Source: Leadbetterella byssophila DSM 17132
GTDB lineage: Bacteria > Bacteroidota > Bacteroidia > Cytophagales > Spirosomataceae
NCBI RefSeq assembly: GCF_000166395.1
Contig: NC_014655.1
Location: 1,364,001 to 1,428,000 of the forward strand
Direction of reading: 5' to 3'
Length of the DNA stretch: 64,000 nucleotides
In this document: positions 17,425-27,074 of the stretch, piece by piece
Position numbering within the stretch: position 1 is the stretch's first letter
How the letters are laid out: the number at the start of each line of letters is the position of its first letter
Notes under the pieces: model-generated
Told to the model about the DNA's origin: nothing
Databases searched by the model: none
What the model saw: only the letters and a program-made list of their open reading frames with translations
Translations under genes and position numbers: made by a program

Positions 17425-19212
17425 TTAGTTTATTTTCAATACAGCCATAAATGCTTCTTGTGGTACTTCCACCGAACCAATCTGGCGCATTCTCTTCTTC
17501 CCTTTCTTCTGTTTTTCAAGGAGCTTACGCTTCCTACTGATATCACCTCCGTAACATTTCGCCGTCACATCCTTACGAATGGCTTTCACCGTCTCTCTGG
17601 CAATAACCTTCGCACCAATAGCCGCCTGAATAGCAATTTCAAACTGCTGACGAGGTAAGAGCTCTTTCAACTTCTCACACAACTTCTTACCCCACTCATA
17701 TGCTTTGTCTCTGTGTACTATGGCTGAAAGGGCATCCACAGGGTCTCCATTTAAGAGCACATCTAATTTTACTAGGTTAGACTCCCTATATCCTATCAAA
17801 GTATAATCTAAGGATGCATACCCTCTGGATATGGATTTCAACTTATCAAAGAAGTCAAATACCACCTCAGACAAAGGCATATCAAAGGTCAATTCCACAC
17901 GCGTACTGGTCAGATACACCTGGTTCTTCACCACTCCACGTTTATCCATACAAAGCTTCATGATAGGACCCACGTAATCCGCGGCCGTGATGATCTGAGC
18001 ATTGATAAAGGGTTCCTCTATGGATTCAATCAGGTTAGGATCAGGCATCTCACTTGGAGCTGATACCTGAATCTGCTCTTTCCTCTTCGTGTTGACCAGG
18101 AATTTCACGGATGGCACCGTAGTGATCACCGTCATATCAAATTCCCTTTCTAGACGCTCCTGTATGATCTCCATGTGTAACATACCCAGGAATCCACAAC
18201 GGAAACCAAATCCAAGAGCTGCAGAGGTTTCAGGCTCCCAAACTAAGGAAGCGTCATTCAACTGCAGTTTGTCCATGGAGTCTCTCAACTCTTCAAAATC
18301 AGTGGTTTCAACCGGATAAATACCGGCAAAAACCATGGGTTTTACTTCCTCAAAACCTTTGATTGGCTCAGTAGAAGGTCTATCTACATGGGTGATGGTG
18401 TCCCCTACCTTAACTTCCTTCGCCACTTTAATTCCGGAAATAAGGTATCCTACATCACCACATTCTATCACGTCCTTCGGTTGCTTTTTCAACTTCAAGC
18501 TCCCAATCTCATCTGCAATATATTCTTTACCCGTAGCGATGAACTTTACTTTGTCGCCCTTACGTATGCTTCCGTTTTTCACGCGGAAAATAACTTCAAT
18601 CCCTCTATATGAATTGAAAACGGAGTCAAAGATCAAGCCTTGGAAAGGCGCATTTGGATCCCCTGTAGGAGCCGGAACACGGGTAACTACTGCCTCCAAG
18701 ATATCTGTAATCCCAATACCCTCCTTCGCACTAGCCAGTACTATTTTCTCAGGATCTATACCGATCAGATCCACGATCTGGTCTTTCACCTCTTCGATCA
18801 TGGCACCTGGTAAGTCAATCTTGTTGATTACCGGAATGATCTCGAGGTTATATTCTAAAGCCAAAAACAAGTTGGAAATGGTCTGTGCCTCTATCCCCTG
18901 CGCCGCATCAACAATTAGAAGCGCTCCTTCACAGGCCGCAATTGAACGGGAAACTTCATAGCTAAAATCCACGTGCCCCGGAGTATCTATAAGGTTCAAA
19001 GTATACTGTTCACCCTGAAACTCATAGTTCATCTGAATGGCGTGGGATTTAATGGTAATACCACGTTCTCGCTCTAAGTCCATGTCATCCAGCAACTGGG
19101 CCTGCATGTCTCTGGCGGAAACAGTGCCCGTAAACTCTAGCAAACGGTCTGCTAAAGTACTCTTACCATGGTCAATATGCGCTATAATGCAAAAATTCCG
19201 AATATTCTTCAC
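17425..19212 (-). CDS. lepA: Translation elongation factor 4 (LepA)
   Basis: This ribosomal GTPase has all G motifs: [14 protein letters not shown] (G1), [15 protein letters not shown] (G3) and NKIDLP (G4). The 595-residue length and the LepA-specific C-terminal domain ([15 protein letters not shown], then KKGKKRMR and the end FMAVLKIN) separate it from EF-G and TypA. It assists translation and back-translocation under stress. It is transcribed in the same direction as pdhC with a 125-bp gap. Confidence 0.97.
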   Translation of the reverse strand: MKNIRNFCIIAHIDHGKSTLADRLLEFTGTVSARDMQAQLLDDMDLERERGITIKSHAIQMNYEFQGEQYTLNLIDTPGHVDFSYEVSRSIAACEGALLIVDAAQGIEAQTISNLFLALEYNLEIIPVINKIDLPGAMIEEVKDQIVDLIGIDPEKIVLASAKEGIGITDILEAVVTRVPAPTGDPNAPFQGLIFDSVFNSYRGIEVIFRVKNGSIRKGDKVKFIATGKEYIADEIGSLKLKKQPKDVIECGDVGYLISGIKVAKEVKVGDTITHVDRPSTEPIKGFEEVKPMVFAGIYPVETTDFEELRDSMDKLQLNDASLVWEPETSAALGFGFRCGFLGMLHMEIIQERLEREFDMTVITTVPSVKFLVNTKRKEQIQVSAPSEMPDPNLIESIEEPFINAQIITAADYVGPIMKLCMDKRGVVKNQVYLTSTRVELTFDMPLSEVVFDFFDKLKSISRGYASLDYTLIGYRESNLVKLDVLLNGDPVDALSAIVHRDKAYEWGKKLCEKLKELLPRQQFEIAIQAAIGAKVIARETVKAIRKDVTAKCYGGDISRKRKLLEKQKKGKKRMRQIGSVEVPQEAFMAVLKIN

Positions 19213-19297
19213 AAAATCCGATTAAAAGGTCTTGTACTAATTAATCCGCAAAAATAGTACATAAAAGCAAAGAAATTACTGTGTGTGCGCAAGTAAT

Positions 19298-20728
19298 TTA
19301 TTGCCAAGTTTTCTTCCAGGATAACTGGATCCCAAAATTATCTCGAATGAGATCTCCGTGGTCTATTCCCACCTCTACGGCTATGGTGGCACCGGATACC
19401 GGAATCTCCATATTATGACCTAAGGAAAATTGATCTGCCTGAATTTTTTTATGATAGGTTCCAAAGTTTCTGCTTAGAGATACTTTTGTGATCATACTAA
19501 CAGAATTCAACTGTGTTTTTAGACCTACATAGCCTGCCTTAATATTGTTATTATTGGCAAAATAATTCGGACTATCTACCGTCTTCTCGTCCCGTATATC
19601 CGGATTGGGGAGTAAGAATGGAGAACCCAGGGTTCTTCCTTCATAAGACCAACCGTCCAAATATTGGGCATGTGAAAAATAATAGTTCTGATTTCTGCCG
19701 TAATGCCTACCCTTATATCCTATAAAACGTAGAAAACCGGATCTATACAGGCCTTGGTTTGTGGTATGTAAAAACTCCAAAACCAAATGCCTTATTACGC
19801 CCTTTTTTCTATTTAGCGAAATGCCATACACCCCGTCATCCAGGTTTCCAAGACTACTAAAGGTCTGCCCGGTTTCGAAGGGCAATTGGCGGTAAACCTT
19901 CCAAACGGAACTCCCCATATTTCCTTCCAGACCCCAATCCAACTGTCCCAAATGATTTCCATAACGGTTTTCAAAGTCAAAGCTAGCCACCTTTGCGGAG
20001 TCCCGCGGAGGATTAGTAAAGGGGAAGACTACTTCTCTATACACCTTGCCTCCACTAGCGAATCTCTGTCCGTGAGCTAACCAACCTTCCGGACCGGGGT
20101 CATATTTAGGCTTACCGCCCCACTGCGCATGATGCATGATACCCGTATGAAAACGGACCTTCCCTTCTCCCCACCTCAAATAAAGTGATTTTTGGTGCAA
20201 ATAATACTGCTTAACAAAGTGCTGATCTCCAAACCACCCGTGGGAATAATGACCTTTAATGGCTAGAACCTTCGGCCAGACCCGCCTATACTCAGGTATA
20301 GACACTTGTACCTCCGGAATAGGAAGTGCGTTACCTGACCAGGTCATTGAACCGGAAGAAAGGGTAGAATCACCCCAACCGTGATACTGCTTTTTCCTCC
20401 CCACCAAGAAGCGGAATCCACCCACATTATAGGATCCATAAATTTCCGGAAGCAATACTCGAGCTTGATGCCCACTCCAAACATTCATCTGTGCTCCCCA
20501 TTCCAATCCTTTGTGACTCCACTGAACAGCATGTTCAAAAAAGAGGGTATTAGAAGAGTCCGGAACCGTGCCGAATTGATTACTTTTTATCCAAAATGGA
20601 GCCCTTTGGTTTACGGAGTATAAACCACCTATTTTTACGGAATAGCGAACTTGTCCCTGGATTTGGAAACAAATAAAAAATAAAAAAATCCATCTAGCTC
20701 TCACATGTGAACCAGATTCAAATATCAC
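19298..20728 (-). CDS. Wzi-like capsule-assembly outer-membrane protein
   Basis: A hydrophobic export signal (WIFLFFICFQIQG) begins about residue 13; a GTG near residue 9 is an alternative start. The rest is rich in aromatic residues and short alternating strands, as in a beta-barrel. GRKKQYHGWGDSTLSSGSM and the region IHGx-like MHHAQWGGKPKYDP resemble Bacteroidota Wzi-family proteins, which are thought to anchor capsular polysaccharide at the outer membrane. The surrounding genes give no support for a capsule locus. Confidence 0.72.
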   Translation of the reverse strand: MIFESGSHVRARWIFLFFICFQIQGQVRYSVKIGGLYSVNQRAPFWIKSNQFGTVPDSSNTLFFEHAVQWSHKGLEWGAQMNVWSGHQARVLLPEIYGSYNVGGFRFLVGRKKQYHGWGDSTLSSGSMTWSGNALPIPEVQVSIPEYRRVWPKVLAIKGHYSHGWFGDQHFVKQYYLHQKSLYLRWGEGKVRFHTGIMHHAQWGGKPKYDPGPEGWLAHGQRFASGGKVYREVVFPFTNPPRDSAKVASFDFENRYGNHLGQLDWGLEGNMGSSVWKVYRQLPFETGQTFSSLGNLDDGVYGISLNRKKGVIRHLVLEFLHTTNQGLYRSGFLRFIGYKGRHYGRNQNYYFSHAQYLDGWSYEGRTLGSPFLLPNPDIRDEKTVDSPNYFANNNNIKAGYVGLKTQLNSVSMITKVSLSRNFGTYHKKIQADQFSLGHNMEIPVSGATIAVEVGIDHGDLIRDNFGIQLSWKKTWQ

Positions 20729-20736
20729 GCCAAAAC

Positions 20737-21270
20737 TTAAGGAGCAGCAGTTTTAAATTTGAAACAGTAGGGAGGAGCCACCGCTTGCCCACCTAACTTA
20801 ACTGGCTCAAACTTAAAATGGGGAGACGTACACATAGCTTCAACTACCGGCTTAAAATCTTCAGACACCTAATTCATTAGTCGAAAATCTTCGATTTCAC
20901 CCTTAGCATGGATAAAAATACCTATCACTATTAAGTTCTTTTCAGAGAGTATGAAATTTGGCGATTGATTAGGAAGGCGTATCTTATTGACCCCGTCCCA
21001 TTATTCGAGGATGCGAATACTTCTCTTTGTATTTGATTTACTTCTTATCTGCTGTGTAAGATACTCCCGACCTTAATTTTCCTGAATTATACTCTTCCTT
21101 GGCGTATAATTTATCCTTATCAGCTTCTCTTTTACCGGCTAAATATCTCCCTATTTCCAGCAGAGGTTGGGCGCCATAAAACACTACTTCCGTAGCTTCC
21201 CATTTAGCACCAATGCTTCACCCGACAAATCGTAAATAATGACAATGATCCAAGTTTAAAATGCCTTTCA
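20737..21270 (-). pseudogene. Decayed energy-transducer TonB family gene
   Basis: Reading the minus strand, the 3' end decodes as a TonB C-terminal domain: EDFKPVVEAM, then HFKFEPVKLGGQAVAPPY and a stop at 20737. Immediately upstream in the same frame, NFILSEKNLIVIGIFIHAKG is separated by an in-frame TAG (about 20876), and further upstream WDGVNKIRLP is preceded by TAA (about 21005). Another frame continues the homologous-looking text (EVVFYGAQPLLEIGRYLAG ... GVSYTADK), so at least one frameshift has occurred. The reading fits a former TonB-family protein with several disabling mutations. Confidence 0.72.
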
Positions 21271-21332
21271 TTCCTGAAGTTGAAGAAATGGAATACACCA
21301 CCAGCCTATATTCTAGGAAGTAAGTGAAGCAA

Positions 21333-22613
21333 TCACGTCTTCATCTTCTTTTTCTTTGCTGCGGGGAAAAGAACATTATTCAAGATCAATCTGTATCCGG
21401 CGGAATTCGGATGAAGATTAAGATCCGTAGGTTCTTCATCCACAAAATGCTGATAATCCTCCGGATCATGTCCTCCATAATAGGTCCAAAATCCCCTACC
21501 CGCTGTTCCGTGAATGTATCTGGCTTCTCCCAGCTCCCTGTTTTCAGCCAGAATGAGGACCTCAGATTTGATAAATTGTTTACGGAAGGCTGTTGTTTGC
21601 CCCATAAAGCCCTTGATCAAACTCTGATGGTTTTGGGTCAACATGGTGGGTACAGGATCATATTTCGCTGAGAATTCGAACAATTGGAAGAAATCATTGC
21701 CCTCCACTACTCCCCTTTGCTCTTGTCTATGATCAATATTGGAAAATTCTACATCATAAGGATCCTTGATCAATTTAAAATCCTTGAAAGCAAATGTATT
21801 ATTAAAATTAAGCTTTTCATCCGCCTTAGGATCCATTCCATCTCCATCATACATGCGCTCCACAATGTCTATACCTTGAGCCGCTAAAGCAATCTCAAAA
21901 GTATCTGTAGCATTACACATGGCAAACATATAGCCTCCTCCGTTCACGAACTCATACATCTTCATCACTACTGCCGCCCTTAATTCAGAGACCTTATTAA
22001 AACCATGCTTCCTAGCCGTAGTCTCTAGATCACGTTTCTGATCCTGAAACCATTTCCTTTGGGCATGAGCAATGAACTTCCCGTATTGCCCCGTAAAATC
22101 TTCATGATGTAGGTGAAGCCAATCGTACTCAGGTAATTTTCCTTCCAGTACCTCATCATCATACACTTTATCAAATTCTATTTCTGCATAGGTCAAAGCT
22201 AATGTCACCGCGTCATCCCAGGGCATAGCGCTTTTGGGAGTGTAAACGGCTATCTTGGGAGCCTTTTGCAGTTTAACGGCATCCATATTCACATTAGGAT
22301 CCCTGACCGTAGCCAGAATCTGACCCGCTTCTGCATCAGAAATAATTTCGTAACTTACTCCACGAATGATGAGTTCATTGATGGAATTCTGGGTATAAGG
22401 GATCAAAAAGCTCCCTCCACGGTAGTTCAATAGCCAGTCGATCTCCGTATCATAGTTCTTCAATAACCAGAATGCTATGCCGTAAGCCTTGAGGTGATTC
22501 TTCTGGGTTTCATCCATAGGAATCATGACCTGGTTAGCAGCAGCATGCCGGAAAAGGCTCAAAAAAATGATGAACGGCAAAAAGGCGGATTTCAAGTGCT
22601 TGCTAATTAACAT
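21333..22613 (-). CDS. Conserved exported protein, often labelled asparagine synthetase B in Bacteroidota
   Basis: An upstream ATG at 22664 exists, but the one at 22613 gives a clean signal peptide (MLISKHLKSAFLPFIIFLSL) and leaves a TAACTTTG promoter box upstream, so 22613 is chosen. The mature protein begins QVMIPMDETQKNHLKAYGIAFW and contains WLLNYRGGSF, GGYMFAMCNATDTFE and WTYYGGHDPEDYQHF. I recall this family being annotated as asparagine synthetase B, but none of the glutaminase or synthetase motifs are visible. The HxxGG-like and glycine-rich segments suggest an amidotransferase-like fold. True function unknown. Confidence 0.75.
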   Translation of the reverse strand: MLISKHLKSAFLPFIIFLSLFRHAAANQVMIPMDETQKNHLKAYGIAFWLLKNYDTEIDWLLNYRGGSFLIPYTQNSINELIIRGVSYEIISDAEAGQILATVRDPNVNMDAVKLQKAPKIAVYTPKSAMPWDDAVTLALTYAEIEFDKVYDDEVLEGKLPEYDWLHLHHEDFTGQYGKFIAHAQRKWFQDQKRDLETTARKHGFNKVSELRAAVVMKMYEFVNGGGYMFAMCNATDTFEIALAAQGIDIVERMYDGDGMDPKADEKLNFNNTFAFKDFKLIKDPYDVEFSNIDHRQEQRGVVEGNDFFQLFEFSAKYDPVPTMLTQNHQSLIKGFMGQTTAFRKQFIKSEVLILAENRELGEARYIHGTAGRGFWTYYGGHDPEDYQHFVDEEPTDLNLHPNSAGYRLILNNVLFPAAKKKKMKT

Positions 22614-22661
22614 GAGGCTTTGGAAATTTGCATCTATAACTGTAGGCACGTCTGTGCGTTT

Positions 22662-22669
22662 CAAAGTTA
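22662..22669 (-). promoter_or_regulatory. -7 element for the exported protein gene
   Basis: The minus strand reads TAACTTTG, an exact TAnnTTTG match, about 49 bp before the ATG at 22613. It overlaps the alternative start at 22664, which argues against that upstream start. Confidence 0.5.
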
Positions 22670-22675
22670 AGCAAT

Positions 22676-23920
22676 ATGAACGTAAAAGAAAATGTTTTGG
22701 AGGGCTTACGCTCTATAAAGTCGAATGCCCTTAGAACGGTGCTAACCAGCGCCATCATCACCTTTGGAATCATGGCCTTAGTGGGCATCTTGACGGCCAT
22801 AGAGAGTATGCAGGGCGCCATCAACAAAAGTTTCGAAGGAATGGGTGTTAATTCCTTTGACCTTATCTCTAAAAACGACTTTTCGGCCAGAAGATCTGGA
22901 CGAGCAGAAAAGGTGACCAAACCCATCAGCTTCCGCGAAGCAATGGACTACAAAGAACGCTTTTCAGAATCAGAAAATGCCATAATATCGGTATATACTA
23001 TGGTGGGCGGAGCTGAAGTGATCAAATATCAAAACGAAAAGTCTAATCCAAATAACTCCATCATCGCCGCTGACGAAAACTACATAGGCCTGAAAGGATA
23101 TAAGATCCTGGAAGGAAGAAACCTGACAGAGACCGATAGAAGTTACGGATCTAAGGTAACCGTCCTAGGTTATGATGTAGCAGAAAAGTTCTTTCCGGGG
23201 GGAAAGTCTCTAGGACAGGATATCTTTATTTTAGGGGATCGCTTCACTATCGTTGGTGTACTTCAGAAAAAAGGCAGCATGACGGGCGGGAACGATGACC
23301 GCATGGCACTTATTCCTTTAGAAGTGGGAAGAAACGCGGATACCGACGGAAGATTTGCTTACACCATTACTACCTCTGTACCCAATGCTGAAGATATAGA
23401 TGAAGTCATGGCAGAAGGGACCGCCATCATGCGACTAGTCCGCCAAGACCGCACCACAGATCCTGATTCTTTTGAGGTGGAGCGTGCAGACGCCTTATTG
23501 GGAGAGTTCAATGAGGTTACGGGATATATGCGTATTGGAGGCTTTGGAATCTCCTTTATCACGCTTCTAGGAGCATCTATCGCCTTGATGAACATCATGA
23601 TGGTAACGGTGACGGAAAGGACAAGGGAAATAGGTATTCGTAAGGCATTGGGTGCCACACCGGCTAAGATCCGTTTCCAGTTTTTGATGGAGGCAGTGGT
23701 CATCTGTTTGTTGGGAGGTATTGCCGGTGTGATCTTGGGCATATCAGCGGGTAATTTGGTCTCCTATTTAATGTCAAGCGGAGAGGGATCCTTCACGGCA
23801 CCTTGGAACTGGATCATTATGGGATTAGTGGTTTGTGTGGTGGTAGGGCTACTTTCGGGCTATTATCCTGCATATAAGGCATCTAAGATGGACCCAATAG
23901 AAAGTTTAAGATACGAGTAA
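22676..23920 (+). CDS. MacB/FtsX-family ABC transporter permease
   Basis: The 414-residue protein has one N-terminal membrane segment (VLTSAIITFGIMALVGIL, about residues 22-40), a large periplasmic MacB-type domain (about 45-275) and three C-terminal helices of the FtsX domain with the hallmark TREIGIRKALGATPAKIRFQFL (about 315-336). Such permeases work with a separate ATPase to drive periplasmic processes or export of lipoproteins, peptides or drugs. No ATPase gene is adjacent, so its partner is elsewhere. It is divergent from the exported protein gene. Confidence 0.88.
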   Translation: MNVKENVLEGLRSIKSNALRTVLTSAIITFGIMALVGILTAIESMQGAINKSFEGMGVNSFDLISKNDFSARRSGRAEKVTKPISFREAMDYKERFSESENAIISVYTMVGGAEVIKYQNEKSNPNNSIIAADENYIGLKGYKILEGRNLTETDRSYGSKVTVLGYDVAEKFFPGGKSLGQDIFILGDRFTIVGVLQKKGSMTGGNDDRMALIPLEVGRNADTDGRFAYTITTSVPNAEDIDEVMAEGTAIMRLVRQDRTTDPDSFEVERADALLGEFNEVTGYMRIGGFGISFITLLGASIALMNIMMVTVTERTREIGIRKALGATPAKIRFQFLMEAVVICLLGGIAGVILGISAGNLVSYLMSSGEGSFTAPWNWIIMGLVVCVVVGLLSGYYPAYKASKMDPIESLRYE

Positions 23921-23937
23921 AAAAAATCTCCAAAATT

Positions 23938-25608
23938 TTAGGCGAAATGCTTGTAAAAAACAGATCTGCCTTCTACTTTTGCAATCCCAAACGCGAGCCC
24001 AGGTGGCGGAATCGGTAGACGCGTTGGTCTCAAACACCAATGAGGTAACACTCGTGCCGGTTCGACTCCGGCCCTGGGTACCAACCGGAACTTTGATGAA
24101 TTTTCATCGGAAGTTCCGGTTTTTTTGTGAGGTAAAGTGCTGTTAATGTTGTAGATAAGCGCGGCGACTTTGTTGATTCTTCCGGTTCGACAATTGTTTT
24201 CTGAAAATACGAGTTTTTCGGGGTAGATCGAACCGATGATTTCGCGCTTTCTATTTATATCGGCTTTTTGATAGATTTCGTCTAGGTTTGAGAGGATTGA
24301 AATAGCCCTTTCCACCTTGGAATCAAGATCGAGCGTATGCTGACGCTGGTTTGTAGCCTCAATTAACCTTGCTTCCAGCTTCAACAGTTGATCTTCTGCC
24401 TCACTTTTAATGATTTTGTAATCTTTAGCGTCCAAAACAGAGGATAACAGTAATTCCCGGGCTTTTGTTAACCTCTCGTTCTGCTTTTGAATTTCCTCTA
24501 AAACGCGCTTCTTTTCTTTTTGCTGGCTTCTTATCTGATCGGAGAACTCATTAACAACCAATTCCGTGAAAAGGCTAACCGTGGCTTTCCTGGGTTTGAA
24601 TTTTTGAAGCTCCCGGACAAACACCTCATTAACTACCGGAGCGGGGTGGCGAACACCGCAGGAGGCACGACAGTGATAGTAGGCATAACGAGCGCTTCTT
24701 CCCTTGGATTCGCTCGCAGTCAGAACTTTCCCGCATTTGGGACATTTTAAGAATCCCCTAAGCTCAAAGGCGGCATTAGAAAGCTCTCTTATATTGGGAC
24801 GCTGCCGTTTTCGTTTTCCGTCAATTGCATCCTGAATGTCATAGAACAGCTTTTCGGTTATCATGGCTTCGTGTTGTCCATCTATCAGCCTGGCCTTTTC
24901 ATCCCGATAGCTTTTGAGCTCAATTTTCCCAAAATACACTGGGTTTTCAAGCGCCCTCCAAAAAGTGGTTTTTCCGCATTTCAAGCCTTTTCGGGCTGCC
25001 CGCTTGTAAACCTCTTCAACGGTATAGATCCCGGTAGCGACTTCTTCAAAAGCCTGTTTGAGCAAACGCGCTTGTGGTTGGTCGATGGCAATATACTTTC
25101 TTCCCGATTCGGAGATCCGGTTGATGTACCCTATCGGAGCAACCCCCATGTATCTCCCTTCTTTCTGGGCACGTCTCATGCCAGCGATCGTATTGAGGGC
25201 ACGCCTGTCATTTTCTACTTCCGGTGCGGCCATATAGAAGGCCAACATCATTTTATTTTCAGGGACAGAGAGGTCAAGCGGCTGCTCAATGGCCTGTGGT
25301 TCGGCCCCCAATTTTCTCAAAACCCCAATCATATGATAGGCATCGCCTGCATTCCGGCTAAACCGGTCCCATTTGGTAAACAGAACCAGGTCTACCCTGC
25401 CTTTTGCTTTTTTGAGATCGCTAAGAAGCCCGGCCCATGCAGGTCGTTCAAAAGTTTTGGCCGAATGGTCTTCATAAATAACCTTGCTGACCGAGATCCG
25501 GTTGATTTCACAGTATTTGCGGAGCATTTCCTCCTGTCCACGTTGGGAGTAACCTTTATCAGCCTGCTCGTCAGTGCTGACCCTGACGTATAGATATGCA
25601 ATCTTCAT
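23938..25608 (-). CDS. Large serine recombinase (integrase), C-terminus reads through the tRNA
   Basis: The start MKIAYLYVRVSTDEQ at 25608 is chosen because the catalytic serine (about residue 10) then sits at the normal place. The catalytic domain ends about residue 140, the recombinase domain follows (GYINRISESGRKY onward), then a zinc ribbon (CPKCGKVL ... YYHCRASC, about 280-315) and a coiled coil (about 350-440). The frame stays open after the real family end (near IGSIYPEKLVFSENN) and passes antisense through the tRNA terminator and tRNA to 23938; that last part (VPRAGVEPARVLPHW) is a tRNA-antisense artefact of the junction. The functional end is probably close to 24130. Confidence 0.88.
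   Translation of the reverse strand: MKIAYLYVRVSTDEQADKGYSQRGQEEMLRKYCEINRISVSKVIYEDHSAKTFERPAWAGLLSDLKKAKGRVDLVLFTKWDRFSRNAGDAYHMIGVLRKLGAEPQAIEQPLDLSVPENKMMLAFYMAAPEVENDRRALNTIAGMRRAQKEGRYMGVAPIGYINRISESGRKYIAIDQPQARLLKQAFEEVATGIYTVEEVYKRAARKGLKCGKTTFWRALENPVYFGKIELKSYRDEKARLIDGQHEAMITEKLFYDIQDAIDGKRKRQRPNIRELSNAAFELRGFLKCPKCGKVLTASESKGRSARYAYYHCRASCGVRHPAPVVNEVFVRELQKFKPRKATVSLFTELVVNEFSDQIRSQQKEKKRVLEEIQKQNERLTKARELLLSSVLDAKDYKIIKSEAEDQLLKLEARLIEATNQRQHTLDLDSKVERAISILSNLDEIYQKADINRKREIIGSIYPEKLVFSENNCRTGRINKVAALIYNINSTLPHKKTGTSDENSSKFRLVPRAGVEPARVLPHWCLRPTRLPIPPPGLAFGIAKVEGRSVFYKHFA
23951..23981 (+). promoter_or_regulatory. Promoter of tRNA-Leu
   Basis: TTG at 23951-23953 and TACTTTTG at 23974-23981 are separated by 20 bp. 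This matches the Bacteroidota sigma-70-type consensus TTG-N17-23-TAnnTTTG and sits 15 bp before the tRNA. Confidence 0.7.
23997..24083 (+). tRNA. tRNA-Leu (anticodon CAA), CCA encoded
   Basis: The 87-nt sequence folds as a class II tRNA. The acceptor stem is GCCCAGG with CCTGGGT, and the D arm contains GGAATCGGTAGAC. The anticodon arm TTGGT-CTCAAAC-ACCAA gives anticodon CAA (codon UUG). The long variable arm is TGAGGTAACACTC, and the T arm is GCCGG-TTCGACT-CCGGC. The 3' CCA is encoded. The tRNA is the integration target of the element to its right. Confidence 0.96.
24084..24128 (+). terminator. tRNA-Leu terminator
   Basis: ACCGGAACTT and AAGTTCCGGT form a long stem (with an inner GATGA/TCATC extension) followed by seven Ts. 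It starts directly after the CCA end, so it lies at the edge of the integration site. Confidence 0.85.
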
Positions 25609-25795
25609 GATGTTTTCCGGTTGTTGATTCGACAGGGGCAAGCCCTGTCATGCATTGACTAATTACGATATTAATCAATTTTTGGGAGAATTCCAATATT
25701 TGTTCAGCTTGTTGAGTTGTAAGCTCAATCCCTTCTTCTTTGTATAGTTCAATGACCCTTTGAACCGGGAATGCCTTTTTTCCAGTCTCCTCCAT
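25571..25795 (-). CDS. Small helical protein upstream of the recombinase
   Basis: The start MEETGKKAFPVQRVIELYKE at 25795 is preferred over one 24 bp upstream. The central segment IELTTQQAEQILEFSQKL looks amphipathic and helical. Its 3' end overlaps the recombinase start by 38 bp, so the two are translationally linked, and it may be a recombination directionality factor or an accessory protein. That role is inferred from position only. Confidence 0.6.
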   Translation of the reverse strand: MEETGKKAFPVQRVIELYKEEGIELTTQQAEQILEFSQKLINIVISQCMTGLAPVESTTGKHHEDCISIRQGQH

Positions 25796-26010
25796 ACCCG
25801 TCTTGCTGCTTAAGTTCAAGCAGCAAACCTAGAGATCGCCAATTTTTTTTTATTCCTGTTATTCTTTCCGGAATAAAAAGGAACTTTTTAAAGTGATGTA
25901 GTAATTACTCTGGCTACGCATGTGCGCATTTAATACTTTGAAAAGAAGTATCCCTCGGGAGTGATCGTCCGAAGTATGGGATATAAATGGATAGAGCTAA
26001 TACATTATAG

Positions 26011-26691
26011 TCAGAGGCGTCTACCCCTTTTTTGCCTGGTTTGCTCTTTTGGCTGATCCTGTTCAAAGACTGACCAATGATTTTTGAGCACTGCATTTCT
26101 AAGGCGATCGTTGATTATTGCCCAGTCTAATTTGCTTTTTAGCATGGTTACGGGTACGGAGAAATCAATATCGGCATGGTATAGCAGACCGGAATGAGCC
26201 ATTTGAGGGGTAGCATTCGGGTATTTCTGACAATATGCTTTAGATAGCAAGCCAAATGGTATTTTCTCTAACAAGTAATAGACGTCGATGAAATCTTTCA
26301 GACGGCTTCCGTTCTGAACAATAGCATGTAATTTCATTGCGCCGATATCCTCTAACGAAAGCATCCGTATACCATCGATTACTTCCATAGGTTTGAGCAA
26401 GGGGTATCGGTGGCTAATAAAATCGACCTTGACCTGATCAATAAAGCCAAACGCCCCGTTTTTTATCACCTGGTCATCAGTTAATCCGTATTTTCCTTTC
26501 AAGTGCGCCCCTATCGATTCAGCATCAAATTCTTTATCGCTAAACATATCGATGTCAATGGAAATCCGATGTCCCAATTTTAGTGACAGCGCAGTTCCAC
26601 CAACAAGGAAAAACGCTTGTAATTTTGTATCCGACATCAGCGCCCGGATCAGATCCAGTGTCCTGGCTTCGACCGTTTCCGTATGTAACAT
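26011..26691 (-). CDS. AbiEii/AbiGii-type nucleotidyltransferase toxin
   Basis: The 226-residue protein has the polymerase-beta-like motif GGTALSLKLGHRISIDIDMFS (about residues 31-51; the G-G-T, GHR and D-x-D residues are all present) and the downstream RLKDFIDVYYLLE helix of the AbiEii family. Members can block growth by adding nucleotides to tRNA ends. The 3' tail is basic (KRGRRL). It overlaps the upstream antitoxin-like gene by 43 bp, a typical type IV toxin-antitoxin layout, and probably stabilises the element. Confidence 0.85.
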   Translation of the reverse strand: MLHTETVEARTLDLIRALMSDTKLQAFFLVGGTALSLKLGHRISIDIDMFSDKEFDAESIGAHLKGKYGLTDDQVIKNGAFGFIDQVKVDFISHRYPLLKPMEVIDGIRMLSLEDIGAMKLHAIVQNGSRLKDFIDVYYLLEKIPFGLLSKAYCQKYPNATPQMAHSGLLYHADIDFSVPVTMLKSKLDWAIINDRLRNAVLKNHWSVFEQDQPKEQTRQKRGRRL

Positions 26692-26960
26692 AACATTTCC
26701 TCTTTCTCTATTCGGAAGTAGACACTCACTTTTTCGATAGCATAATCGGGCAGAAATACGATTTCACTTTTAAGCGCCTTTAAGACCTTCTCTCTACCAT
26801 AGAAACGGATCAGCTCTTCCCAATGCTCCGGCCCTCCCCGCTCTATAATCCTGGCTATGATCGATTTGTAAGATGCCTGCCAGTCTATTCGCTCATAATC
26901 CATATCCCAGAACCATTTGGGGGCAAGAGTGGGCCTATCGGATATTTTAAAAGCTTCCAT
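26649..26960 (-). CDS. DUF6922-type antitoxin-like protein
   Basis: This 103-residue protein begins MEAFKISDRPTLAPKWFWDM and contains WQASYKSIIARIIERGGPEHW and RFYGREKVLKALK, the pattern seen in small proteins encoded directly upstream of AbiEii toxins in Bacteroidota. It should be the cognate antitoxin and possible autoregulator. The overlap with the toxin gene indicates coupled translation. Confidence 0.75.
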   Translation of the reverse strand: MEAFKISDRPTLAPKWFWDMDYERIDWQASYKSIIARIIERGGPEHWEELIRFYGREKVLKALKSEIVFLPDYAIEKVSVYFRIEKEEMLCYIRKRSKPGHWI

Positions 26961-27074
26961 AGTATTAAAGATATGACATTATGTTTTAAAGAAAATGTCT
27001 TTTAGCAGCTAAATTTTATATTTATAACATAAAACGAAGAAATTATATTCATAATTGATTATTTTTAATTCATA

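Noticed and set aside
18335-18961. 208-codon plus-strand open frame
   Set aside because: It is the antisense shadow of lepA, with no protein-like motifs.
24871-25593. 240-codon plus-strand open frame
   Set aside because: Lies antisense to the conserved serine recombinase; coding signal is that of the recombinase.
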